Source: Lutibacter maritimus
GTDB taxonomy: Bacteria; Bacteroidota; Bacteroidia; Flavobacteriales; Flavobacteriaceae
Direction: 5' to 3'
NCBI RefSeq assembly: GCF_900116115.1
Contig: NZ_FOZP01000003.1
Span: forward strand, 346,345 to 410,344
Length of the DNA: 64,000 nucleotides
A program made the translations under genes and the position numbers. The notes beneath the pieces were generated by a model, which saw nothing but the letters and a program-made list of their open reading frames with translations, did not search any database and was not told where the DNA came from. This document shows, piece after piece, positions 33,341 to 40,847 of this stretch (positions are counted from its first letter, which is position 1; every line of letters begins with the position of its first letter).

Positions 33341-34252
33341 ATGAAAAAACATTTATTATTATTAGTTGCTTTAATTATAGCAACAAGTGCAAGTGCACAA
33401 TTTTATGTAAGCGCCAGTGGTGGATATTCAATTTCTAGTGCAGGAATACTTACTGGAACTTCTTTAAACGATAGTCAAACCAAAGCTACTAATCACTACG
33501 GTAGTTACGGAGAGGGAATGACTGGTCAATTAAGAATTGGGAAATTTTTTAATGAAATGTTTGGTGCTGAATTAGGTTTAGCCTATTTACATGGAGCAGA
33601 TCAAAATATTTCTTCATACCTAACTAATGATGATGGTGACATTAAAGAATATACAGATGGTAATGCTCACGCAAGAGCTTATGGTTTAACTGCATCTTTA
33701 ATTTATAACTTCAATGAAAACTTTTATGGAAAAATTGGAATGGTAACTAAACTTGGAGGAAAAACTGAAGCAGAATTTACACGATATACAGAAACACCTT
33801 TAAGTGCTTTTGGTGTTGACCCTATAAAAACTCAAGGTATTAATGATTACCACGGAAGACTTCCTTTAGGTTTTACTGCTGCAATTGGTTACAAACATAG
33901 CCTTGGTGGAAATTGGGGTATTTTTGCTGAATTGGAATATTTAGGAATAAATGTAACTCGAGATTACTCAGAATTCGCAGAACTATCAATTACAACTCCT
34001 GCGACACCAGCTTTACCTGCTGGAGCAATTGGACCAAATGCAGTTCCTGCAATACCTGCTATGACTTGGAATTTAGGAGATGCCCCTTTAAATCATCCAA
34101 TTTTTGGAACTATAGCGGCGCCTAGTAAAGTAACTTATGAAGATTCTTTACCTCAACCAAATAATGATCCTTCAAAATCATTATCATCAGTTGCTCCTTA
34201 TTCATCTTTTGGAATAAACGTTGGTATTACTTATACTTTTAGTAAAAAATAA
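33341..34252 (+). CDS. Outer membrane beta-barrel protein
   Basis: A 303-residue protein with a signal peptide cut after SASA (about residue 19). The mature chain has repeated amphipathic strands (FYVSASGGYSISSAGI, AIGYKHSLGGNWGIFAELEY) and ends with SSFGINVGITYTFSKK, the typical C-terminal strand of a small barrel. A proline/alanine-rich insert at about residues 217-245 (PATPALPAGAIGPNAVPAIP) and the segment after it are probably an exposed loop. A TTTG-19-TATATTGT sequence ending about 15 bases before the start could be its promoter. The function is not known. Confidence 0.82.
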   Translation: MKKHLLLLVALIIATSASAQFYVSASGGYSISSAGILTGTSLNDSQTKATNHYGSYGEGMTGQLRIGKFFNEMFGAELGLAYLHGADQNISSYLTNDDGDIKEYTDGNAHARAYGLTASLIYNFNENFYGKIGMVTKLGGKTEAEFTRYTETPLSAFGVDPIKTQGINDYHGRLPLGFTAAIGYKHSLGGNWGIFAELEYLGINVTRDYSEFAELSITTPATPALPAGAIGPNAVPAIPAMTWNLGDAPLNHPIFGTIAAPSKVTYEDSLPQPNNDPSKSLSSVAPYSSFGINVGITYTFSKK

Positions 34253-34272
34253 TATCTTAACAACAATAAATA

Positions 34273-34306
34273 AAAAAGCCATTTAAATATTTAAATGGCT
34301 TTTTTT
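34273..34306. terminator. Bidirectional terminator
   Basis: AAAAAAGCCATTTAAAT and ATTTAAATGGCTTTTTT form a perfect palindrome with A/T runs at both ends between two convergent genes. Confidence 0.85.
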
Positions 34307-34310
34307 ATAG

Positions 34311-34784
34311 CTAAATTCCCGTTAATTTTAAATCCGAATTTTCCATTAATTTGTTAAAATCATCTTCTGAAATATTGGTTTTTAAACCTAGTACTACAAA
34401 ATCTTCATCGCTTTTTATTTTTAAAACAACTTCTTTAATAGTGTTTTTGCTCTCTAAAAAATACAATTGAACTTGATCACCATCACTATTAACTCTAAAT
34501 ATAGAAGCGTAATTTTTTCGTTTCATAAATTTATCAAACTGTTTATCAAGTGATGCTTTTTCATTTTCAAAAATCATAACTTTATAATGTTTAACATTTT
34601 TAAACAAATTTTTATATTCCTTAACATCATCTTTTGGAATAAATAAATTGGCAAAAAAGGCTGGAGTACTTATTGATAAATCACATTCGTCTTTATGCTC
34701 TGCATAAAAAGAATTAAAAGATGATTTTGATGCGCAAGAAGTTAGCAATACTACTGTTACTAAAATTAGGAAAGTATTTTTCAT
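34311..34784 (-). CDS. DUF4252-type lipoprotein
   Basis: A 157-residue lipoprotein from the ATG at 34784, chosen over an in-frame start 33 bases earlier because it gives a clean signal (MKNTFLILVTVVLLTSC, C17). The mature part has the features of the DUF4252 family, with a charged central region (KHYKVMIFENEKASLDKQFD) and VLGLKTNISEDDFNKLMEN near the end. The function is unknown. The start codon is directly preceded by a strong stem-loop that looks like the terminator of the upstream gene. Confidence 0.75.
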   Translation of the reverse strand: MKNTFLILVTVVLLTSCASKSSFNSFYAEHKDECDLSISTPAFFANLFIPKDDVKEYKNLFKNVKHYKVMIFENEKASLDKQFDKFMKRKNYASIFRVNSDGDQVQLYFLESKNTIKEVVLKIKSDEDFVVLGLKTNISEDDFNKLMENSDLKLTGI

Positions 34785-34786
34785 AA

Positions 34787-34822
34787 AAAAGGTGTTTAAT
34801 CTATGACGAATAAACACCTTTT
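34787..34822 (-). terminator. Stem-loop between the DUF4254 gene and the DUF4252 lipoprotein gene
   Basis: AAAAGGTGTTTA at 34787-34798 pairs with TAAACACCTTTT at 34811-34822 (12 bp, 12-base loop). On the minus strand it follows the DUF4254 stop by 24 bases and ends two bases before the lipoprotein ATG. It could therefore act as a terminator or as a structure that hides the ribosome-binding region. Confidence 0.65.
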
Positions 34823-34846
34823 ATGTAACGTTAATTATTATTATTA

Positions 34847-35449
34847 TTATTTTTTTGAATACAACATTGGATTGGTATCCTCATCGTTGTACATTTTCAT
34901 TTGTTTATAAACTTTCATATATTTTTCGCCAGCAGCAAAATCGTTTAATAAATCGTCAATAGCTGTAGATAAATCTACACGTTGTTCTAACAAAACATTC
35001 AACTTTTCTTGGCATTTTGCTCTATGTGCTTCAGAAGCACTTTCTCTAGTTGCTTCTTCTTTCATATGATAAATTTTTAACGCTAAAATAGACAATCTAT
35101 CAATTGCCCAAGCTGGCGTTTCTGAATTGATTTTTGCGCCTTCTTTTACTTTAACATCTTTAAATTTATTTAAAAAATAACTATCAATAAATTCAACCAT
35201 ATCAGTTCTATCTTGGTTAGATGCATCAATTTTACGTTTTAAAACAATAGCATCAACCGGATTAATATCTGGTAAACGAATAATATCTTCATAATGCCAT
35301 TGAACGGTGTCAATCCAATTTTTTCTGTACAATAAATGTTCAAATGAATTTTTATCATAAGGATTTTCAAATGGTTGATCTACGTCATCAATAACGTGGT
35401 ATTTTTTTATAACTTCATCAAAAAGTTTGTTGTATTGTTGTGCACTCAT
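34847..35449 (-). CDS. DUF4254 domain protein
   Basis: A 200-residue soluble helical protein typical of DUF4254 (LLYRKNWIDTVQWHYEDIIRLPDI near residue 35, AWAIDRLSILALKIYHM near 115). The function is unknown; the family is widespread in Bacteroidota. Its ATG overlaps the stop of the upstream DNA methyltransferase gene by four bases, so translation is probably coupled. The stop TAA is followed by four more in-frame TAA codons. It is the last gene of a four-gene minus-strand cluster. Confidence 0.85.
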   Translation of the reverse strand: MSAQQYNKLFDEVIKKYHVIDDVDQPFENPYDKNSFEHLLYRKNWIDTVQWHYEDIIRLPDINPVDAIVLKRKIDASNQDRTDMVEFIDSYFLNKFKDVKVKEGAKINSETPAWAIDRLSILALKIYHMKEEATRESASEAHRAKCQEKLNVLLEQRVDLSTAIDDLLNDFAAGEKYMKVYKQMKMYNDEDTNPMLYSKK

Positions 35450-36447
35450 ACTAATTTTTCTAAAATATGTAAATATTCAACTGTTGCAGTTGCTTTATGG
35501 TTTCTGTTTTCTGTTTTATCAGCTTTAAACCGTTGATAATTGGTGGTTTTTAAACTGTATTTTCCGTACTTTTCCATTATTGTACGAACCTCATTTTCAG
35601 CCATTAAACCTTCGTTATTATAGCTTAAAAAAACGTACGTAAAGTTAGCATTTTTAATTAACTCTTCGAAAGATTTTTTAACTTCATTTTTTTTGCAATA
35701 TGCAGAGCGATAATAATTTCGTAATCCGGTTTTTCCTTGCGGCTCAAACAAATCGTACTTAGCAATGGTGTTTAATAAGTGGTAATTTGAGCCATATTGA
35801 CGTGCATTGTACGGCGGATCTAAATACAGAATATCTCCTTTTATTTTTTTTATAAGCAGGTTACTATCTTCATTAAAAACTTTATGAGCGTTTTTGCTAA
35901 CGTCAAAATTTGCAGGTTTTAAAACCAACCTTTTTTGAGCAGACTTTTTTAACTTTTTTAAATAAGCACCATAAACTGAAGCTGTATTTGCCACTTTATC
36001 GGCACTTTCTATTAAAGAAGCTAGTAAGAAAAAATATTCATCATCAGAAATTTCATTCGTGTTTTTCCATTCCTCAATTTGTTGACGAATCGCATCAATT
36101 TTTTTTCCGTTTTCAGCGGAAAAATACAACCTATTTTGCAATCCGTTTTCGCAATAATTTTGAAATATAAATCCTTCTATTCCTTCTAAATTATTAAGGA
36201 AAACTAATTTTTCATCAATTTCTATGATTTTTGAATTTCCTATGTAATTTCTATTTAACACATAGCTATAAAACTCCACATCATTTGCTATAACTTGTTT
36301 TACAATTGGTTTAAAATTTCTACCAACAATTCCGGTTCCAGCAAATAAATCACAAAAAACAAGGTTCGATAAATCGTTGCCAACCACACTTGTTATTGAC
36401 TTTTTTAAAAACGATGAAAGTTTATGTTTAGAACCTATATAATTCAA
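35446..36447 (-). CDS. D12-class N6-adenine DNA methyltransferase
   Basis: A 333-residue enzyme with the D12 order: the MNYIGSKHKL start, S-adenosylmethionine motif I DLFAGTG (about residue 33), and the catalytic DPPYNARQYGSNYH motif IV (about 212). This order matches the alpha-class N6-adenine methyltransferases of restriction systems and Dam. It would transfer a methyl group to adenine in a specific short DNA site. The recognition site cannot be read. Upstream by 18 bases is a 211-residue protein with a possible nuclease motif, and downstream is DUF4254 with a 4-base overlap. It may be half of a restriction-modification pair or a solitary regulator. Confidence 0.88.
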   Translation of the reverse strand: MNYIGSKHKLSSFLKKSITSVVGNDLSNLVFCDLFAGTGIVGRNFKPIVKQVIANDVEFYSYVLNRNYIGNSKIIEIDEKLVFLNNLEGIEGFIFQNYCENGLQNRLYFSAENGKKIDAIRQQIEEWKNTNEISDDEYFFLLASLIESADKVANTASVYGAYLKKLKKSAQKRLVLKPANFDVSKNAHKVFNEDSNLLIKKIKGDILYLDPPYNARQYGSNYHLLNTIAKYDLFEPQGKTGLRNYYRSAYCKKNEVKKSFEELIKNANFTYVFLSYNNEGLMAENEVRTIMEKYGKYSLKTTNYQRFKADKTENRNHKATATVEYLHILEKLV

Positions 36448-36465
36448 TAGTTACAGTTTTTGAGG

Positions 36466-37101
36466 TTATTTTATTGCCCAAATAATATCGGATTTTACAA
36501 TGTTATTTTGAAAGTAAAAAGTCTCTAATTTATCTTCCGTAAAAGTACTTAAATATGTTGAAATAATTTTTTGAAGCCATAAAATCTCGGCTTTTAATTT
36601 CCAATGTTCATTTTGTTCATTAAAATCAATTAAAACAATAAATAACCTGTTTTTTAAATGCTTCCGTTGTTGTTGACTTTGGTTTTTATACAACCATGCT
36701 ATCAATTCTCTTTTGTGTTCAATAGCGTATGGAATCGATTTTTTAAAACCTGCTGGAAAAACTGTAGTTTTATGATCAAAAGGAATGGAATTTACAAAAA
36801 AATCTGTGTATTTATCTTTTGAATTTTGATGCGGATGTACATTTTCATGCTCGCAAAAAATAGCTTCAACTCCTTTTGCTGACCAAAAATTAAACCATCG
36901 GTTTAAAGCATAGTTTTTAAGTTCCGTAAAATTTAAACTGTTTTTAAAACTAGTTTCAATTTCACTTAAAACGGCATCAAAAGTGTTTATTTTGTAAATA
37001 AAATTGGTTTCAACATCTAGTTTATTAGTTTGTTTTCTCCCCCAATTATAATCAAATTTTAATCTTTTTTTTAATTCTTTTTCTAGCAATTCATAGTTCA
37101 T
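36466..37101 (-). CDS. Unknown protein, possible PD-(D/E)XK nuclease
   Basis: A 211-residue soluble protein with no recognised family. The segment near residues 90-115 reads TDFFVNSIPFDHKTTVFP, in which an aspartate on a beta strand is followed nine residues later by D-H-K, the spacing of a PD-(D/E)XK nuclease core. A glutamate in the preceding EHENVHPH segment could be the early acidic residue. It lies directly upstream of a DNA adenine methyltransferase on the same strand with an 18-base gap, the arrangement of a type II restriction enzyme and its methylase. The motif alone is weak; the neighbour raises the probability. It could also be an unrelated conserved protein. Confidence 0.6.
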   Translation of the reverse strand: MNYELLEKELKKRLKFDYNWGRKQTNKLDVETNFIYKINTFDAVLSEIETSFKNSLNFTELKNYALNRWFNFWSAKGVEAIFCEHENVHPHQNSKDKYTDFFVNSIPFDHKTTVFPAGFKKSIPYAIEHKRELIAWLYKNQSQQQRKHLKNRLFIVLIDFNEQNEHWKLKAEILWLQKIISTYLSTFTEDKLETFYFQNNIVKSDIIWAIK

Positions 37102-37107
37102 GTACGT

Positions 37108-37869
37108 TTATGAAAATTTACGTTCTATTAAATCCATCAATCTGTTTTCGTATTCTTCTTTATTTTGCCAATTATAATCTGGTTTTACAAAATCATTTAA
37201 AAATGAAATGGCTTCCTGTAATTCTGTAAATGAATTTAATTGCGATAAAACTCTGTTAAAATCTTCCTGACTTCCGTCAAACAAATATTTTACAAAAGCA
37301 ATTCTGTCATTTAAACCAACTTGAATATTTTTGTTAAATAATGCATCATTTAAAGAGCGTTTTTTTATTTCTTCAGTTGAAATATTTTCTACTATAGGAG
37401 TTTCTTTTGTTACTTTTTCAAATAAATTAGTAGCAATATCAGCAGAAATAGCATCTTTAAATTCTTCTTCTAAAGAAATTTGTAAAGATGGTAAGTCTTT
37501 TTCATCGTCTTTTACAAAAACCTGTTTTGTTTCAAATATTTCTTCTATTACTTCTTCTGAAATCACCTCCTTTTGCTCAGGTTCAAAAACAATTTCATCG
37601 TTATTTATTTCTTCTAATTCAATTGTTATTTCAGTTTCCTTTTTAACAACTTTTTCAGTTATTTCAACTTCTTCTTCTAAAACAACTTCTTTGTTAGTTT
37701 CAACTGCTGTTGGTTTTACATCTAAAAATTCATCAACAAACTTTAAAACAGATAGTTTTTCATAAATTTCTTGTGCTTTTTTATGCAAAACTTGTACATC
37801 ATCTTTATTTTCCATTTTTAAAATGCTGTGTGCCAGACTCACTAATTCAGCTTCTAATTTTTTGTGCAT
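37108..37869 (-). CDS. Conserved acidic protein of unknown function
   Basis: A 253-residue protein with three parts: a helical N-terminus (about 1-50), a long glutamate-rich, low-complexity middle (about 60-150), and a helical C-terminal domain (about 165-253) containing SLNDALFNKNIQVGLNDRIAFVKYLF and ending in NRLMDLIERKFS. The C-terminal motif is, from memory, conserved across Bacteroidota, but no function is known to me. Its stop lies 6 bases before the start of the possible nuclease gene, so the cluster is probably one operon. The acidic middle could imitate or contact nucleic-acid-binding proteins, but this is speculation. Confidence 0.75.
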   Translation of the reverse strand: MHKKLEAELVSLAHSILKMENKDDVQVLHKKAQEIYEKLSVLKFVDEFLDVKPTAVETNKEVVLEEEVEITEKVVKKETEITIELEEINNDEIVFEPEQKEVISEEVIEEIFETKQVFVKDDEKDLPSLQISLEEEFKDAISADIATNLFEKVTKETPIVENISTEEIKKRSLNDALFNKNIQVGLNDRIAFVKYLFDGSQEDFNRVLSQLNSFTELQEAISFLNDFVKPDYNWQNKEEYENRLMDLIERKFS

Positions 37870-38048
37870 AAGTTGATTTGTTAAATGATTTTTGATGAAT
37901 AATTTTTCTCTAAATTTGTAAGGCTCAAAATTGAATATTTCAGCTTTGAATTAATTTATAACGAATGTAAAAAAATAATCACTATTTTTTTAATCATTTA
38001 AATTAAAACTAAAAAATTACAATAACCTTTCAAGCGTGAATTTACAAA

Positions 38049-38666
38049 ATGTTTCTTGAAAATACAGTAAATCATACCGAACAATTTGGCTGGATAGAAG
38101 TTATTTGCGGCTCAATGTTTTCTGGTAAAACAGAAGAGCTTATTCGCAGATTAAAACGCGCCCAGTTTGCAAAACAAAAAGTAGAAATTTTTAAACCTGC
38201 TATTGATGTTAGGTATGATGATGAAAAAGTAGTTTCACATGATGCCAACGAAATTAGATCTACACCAGTTCCTTCATCTTCAAATATTAGAATTTTAGCT
38301 AGTGATTGTGATGTTGTTGGCATAGATGAGGCGCAATTTTTTGATGACCAAATTGTAGCAGTATGCAATGATTTAGCCAACAGAGGAATTAGAGTTATTG
38401 TTGCTGGTTTAGATATGGATTTTAAAGGAAATCCGTTTGGGCCAATGCCTGCACTTATGGCAACTGCAGAATATGTAACTAAAGTACATGCAGTTTGTAC
38501 AAGAACCGGAAATTTAGCACATTATAGCCATAGAACTGCGGCAAGTGAAGAATTGGTTTTATTGGGTGAAACTCAAGAATACGAACCTTTAAGTAGAGCT
38601 GCTTATTACAAAGCCATACAAGAAGAAAAAATTAAAAAAGCCCAACAAAATAACAATGGAAAATAG
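38049..38666 (+). CDS. tdk: Thymidine kinase
   Basis: A 205-residue type II thymidine kinase that phosphorylates thymidine for salvage. It has the P-loop [11 protein letters not shown] (residue about 22), the DEAQFF Walker B segment (about 94) and the lasso-like region ending in [10 protein letters not shown]. Of the four usual structural zinc ligands only the first cysteine (HAVCTRTG) seems present; the partner cysteine and the later Cys/His pair are Thr, Ser and Ala. The stop overlaps the ATG of alr by 11 bases, so the two genes are probably translationally coupled. Confidence 0.94.
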   Translation: MFLENTVNHTEQFGWIEVICGSMFSGKTEELIRRLKRAQFAKQKVEIFKPAIDVRYDDEKVVSHDANEIRSTPVPSSSNIRILASDCDVVGIDEAQFFDDQIVAVCNDLANRGIRVIVAGLDMDFKGNPFGPMPALMATAEYVTKVHAVCTRTGNLAHYSHRTAASEELVLLGETQEYEPLSRAAYYKAIQEEKIKKAQQNNNGK

Positions 38667-39765
38667 CCATGTTACAACGCTTGAAATAGATTTAAACGCT
38701 ATAGATTTCAACTTAAATTACTTTAAATCTAAATTAAAAAAAAGTACCAAAGTTTTGGTTGTTGTAAAAGCTTTTGGTTACGGTAGCGATGCACAAAAAA
38801 TTGCAAAATATTTAGAACCTAATGTAGATTATTTTGCAGTTGCTTATACAGATGAAGGAATTGCACTTAGAAACGCCGGCGTAAAAACACCTATTTTAGT
38901 TTTACATCCGCAAAAAAGCAATATTTTAAAAATTATTGAATACAATTTAGAAGCAAATATGTATTCCGTTGGAATATTAAAATCTTTGTTAGAAATTGTA
39001 AAATCCGAAAAGCTAAAAAATATTCCAATTCATTTAAAATTTAATACTGGTTTAAACCGATTAGGTTTTAATAAAAAGGATATTTCCGAGATTGTTTCGT
39101 TAGTGAAAAATCAGGATGAAGTTTATATAAAATCTATATTTTCTCATATTGCAGCTAGTGAAGATTTAAACGAACGCGCTTTTACATTGCAACAAATAAA
39201 CGATTTTAAAGCTATTGCCGATGAATTAATTCCACAATTAAAAAATGTTCCTTTTAAACATATGCTAAATACTTCTGGAATTATTAATTACGCAGAAGAA
39301 GCTCAGTTTGAAATGGTACGTTTAGGCATTGGATTGTACGGTTTTGGAAACGACAAAAATGAAACAGCAAAACTAAAAAATGTACTTACTTTAAAATCGG
39401 TAATTTCTCAAATTCATACTATAGAAAAAGGAGAAAGTTTAGGTTATAACAGATCTTTTATTGCTGAAAAAACCACAAAAACTGCCACAATACCTATTGG
39501 TCACGCTGACGGAATTTCTAGACAATTTGGAAAAGGTGTTGGTTTTGTTTACATAAATAACCAAAAAGCACCTATTGTTGGAAACGTTTGTATGGATGTA
39601 ATTATGGTAAATATTACTGGAATACCTTGTAATGAAGGTGATGAAGTAATTGTTTACAAAAATCAACAACATATAGAAACATTATCAAAAAATACAAATA
39701 CTATTCCATATGAATTGTTAACAGCAATTTCGCAACGCGTAAAAAGAGTGTTAAAAAAATGTTAA
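38656..39765 (+). CDS. alr: Alanine racemase
   Basis: A 369-residue fold type III PLP enzyme that makes D-alanine for peptidoglycan. The PLP lysine is K38 in [12 protein letters not shown] and the second catalytic base is the tyrosine of [21 protein letters not shown] and the C-terminal [12 protein letters not shown] block are typical. Many Bacteroidota carry alr fused to murF; here it stands alone. It starts inside the tdk gene (11-base overlap) and is followed by mscL after 54 bases. The length is normal. Confidence 0.95.
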   Translation: MENSHVTTLEIDLNAIDFNLNYFKSKLKKSTKVLVVVKAFGYGSDAQKIAKYLEPNVDYFAVAYTDEGIALRNAGVKTPILVLHPQKSNILKIIEYNLEANMYSVGILKSLLEIVKSEKLKNIPIHLKFNTGLNRLGFNKKDISEIVSLVKNQDEVYIKSIFSHIAASEDLNERAFTLQQINDFKAIADELIPQLKNVPFKHMLNTSGIINYAEEAQFEMVRLGIGLYGFGNDKNETAKLKNVLTLKSVISQIHTIEKGESLGYNRSFIAEKTTKTATIPIGHADGISRQFGKGVGFVYINNQKAPIVGNVCMDVIMVNITGIPCNEGDEVIVYKNQQHIETLSKNTNTIPYELLTAISQRVKRVLKKC

Positions 39766-39819
39766 TGCAATTGTATTTTTTTATTAAATTAGCAACCATT
39801 AACCAAAAACAACAATTAA

Positions 39820-40230
39820 ATGGGAATGTTAAAAGAATTTAAAGATTTTGCAATGAAGGGAAACCTTGTTGACATTGCAGTAGGTTTTGTTATGGGTGCT
39901 GCCTTTAACAAAATTGTTTCTTCATTTACAGGTGGAATAGTTTCTCCACTTATTGGTCTAATTTTTAAATCAGACTTTAAAGATTTAAAATACGTAATTA
40001 ATGAAGGAGTTATGGATGAAGCTGGAGCAGTAACTAGTGAAGTTGCTGTATTATACGGTGAATTTTTAACAAACCTTATCGATTTTATTATTGTGGCATT
40101 TGTAATGTTTATGATGATAAAAGCTATCAATAAAACTAAAAAGAAAGAAGTTCCTGCTCCTGCAGCACCAAAAGGACCTTCTCAAGAAGATTTACTAATT
40201 GAAATTAGAGATTTACTAGCAAAAAAATAA
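39820..40230 (+). CDS. mscL: Large-conductance mechanosensitive channel MscL
   Basis: A 136-residue channel subunit with two membrane helices at about residues 16-42 and 75-100. The MLKEFKDFAMKGNLVDIAVGFVMGAAFNKIV start and FIIVAFVMFMMIKAINK second helix are characteristic. It forms a pentamer that opens under membrane tension and releases solutes during osmotic downshock. The C-terminal tail has a short PAPAAPKGPSQEDLL linker and helix. It shares a bidirectional terminator with the MOSC gene. Confidence 0.96.
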   Translation: MGMLKEFKDFAMKGNLVDIAVGFVMGAAFNKIVSSFTGGIVSPLIGLIFKSDFKDLKYVINEGVMDEAGAVTSEVAVLYGEFLTNLIDFIIVAFVMFMMIKAINKTKKKEVPAPAAPKGPSQEDLLIEIRDLLAKK

Positions 40231-40262
40231 TAAAGAATTTTAACCAAACTTTCTTTAATACT

Positions 40263-40292
40263 AAAAAGGTTCGCGATTGCGAACCTTTTTTT
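40263..40292. terminator. Bidirectional terminator between mscL and the MOSC gene
   Basis: The stem AAAAAGGTTCGC / GCGAACCTTTTT with a short loop and T runs on both sides lies between convergent genes. Confidence 0.87.
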
Positions 40293-40298
40293 ATGTTA

Positions 40299-40847
40299 TT
40301 ATTTTTCCTTTTGTGTTTTATAAACTTCAGCAATTGTGGGAGAATTTGTTGCTTTTTTAATTAAAACCATAACATCCCCTTTTTTCACATTTCCGGTTTG
40401 TAGCACTTTAAAATAAATACCACTTTTTGTAGAATTCCAAAATTGTTTTACTACTTTTTGTGTTCCAAAACGCAAACCTAATTTATAACAAGGATCTCTT
40501 GGTTTAGTAACTTCTAAAATAACTTCACCCAATTCATAAGTATCTCCAACATAAATTTCTGTTTCTTCTAAATTAGAAATTGTTAAGTTTTCACCAAACA
40601 TTCCGTATTTCCAATCTAAATTTGGATACAAACTTTTCCAATAGTCATAATGATTTTCAGAATATCCGTACACTGCTTTTTCTATACCACCATGATATCT
40701 TCTATCAATAACTGCATCACCTACAACATCTTTTTCTCCTAAAAAAATAGCTTCATCAACAGGAAATTTAAAAATACCTGTTTCAATACTTTTCCCTTTG
40801 TAATTTAGTACTTTCTTTTCGCCTAAATTTGCTGAAATTACTTTCAT
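40299..40847 (-). CDS. MOSC domain protein
   Basis: A 182-residue protein of the MOSC (molybdenum cofactor sulfurase C-terminal) family, YiiM-like. It shows GDAVIDRRYHGGIEKAVYGYS (about residue 42), FGENLTISNLEETEIYVGD (about 82) and the conserved cysteine in TKPRDPCYKL (about 120). YiiM-type members are molybdenum-cofactor-dependent reductases of N-hydroxylated compounds or sulfur carriers; which applies here is unclear. Its ATG overlaps the upstream stop by four bases, so it is coupled with the adenylating-enzyme gene. Confidence 0.88.
   Translation of the reverse strand: MKVISANLGEKKVLNYKGKSIETGIFKFPVDEAIFLGEKDVVGDAVIDRRYHGGIEKAVYGYSENHYDYWKSLYPNLDWKYGMFGENLTISNLEETEIYVGDTYELGEVILEVTKPRDPCYKLGLRFGTQKVVKQFWNSTKSGIYFKVLQTGNVKKGDVMVLIKKATNSPTIAEVYKTQKEK

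Noticed and set aside
37331..37765. Serine-rich open frame on the plus strand
   Set aside because: It is the mirror of the glutamate-rich region of the minus-strand gene at 37108-37869, where GAA codons read as TTC on the other strand.
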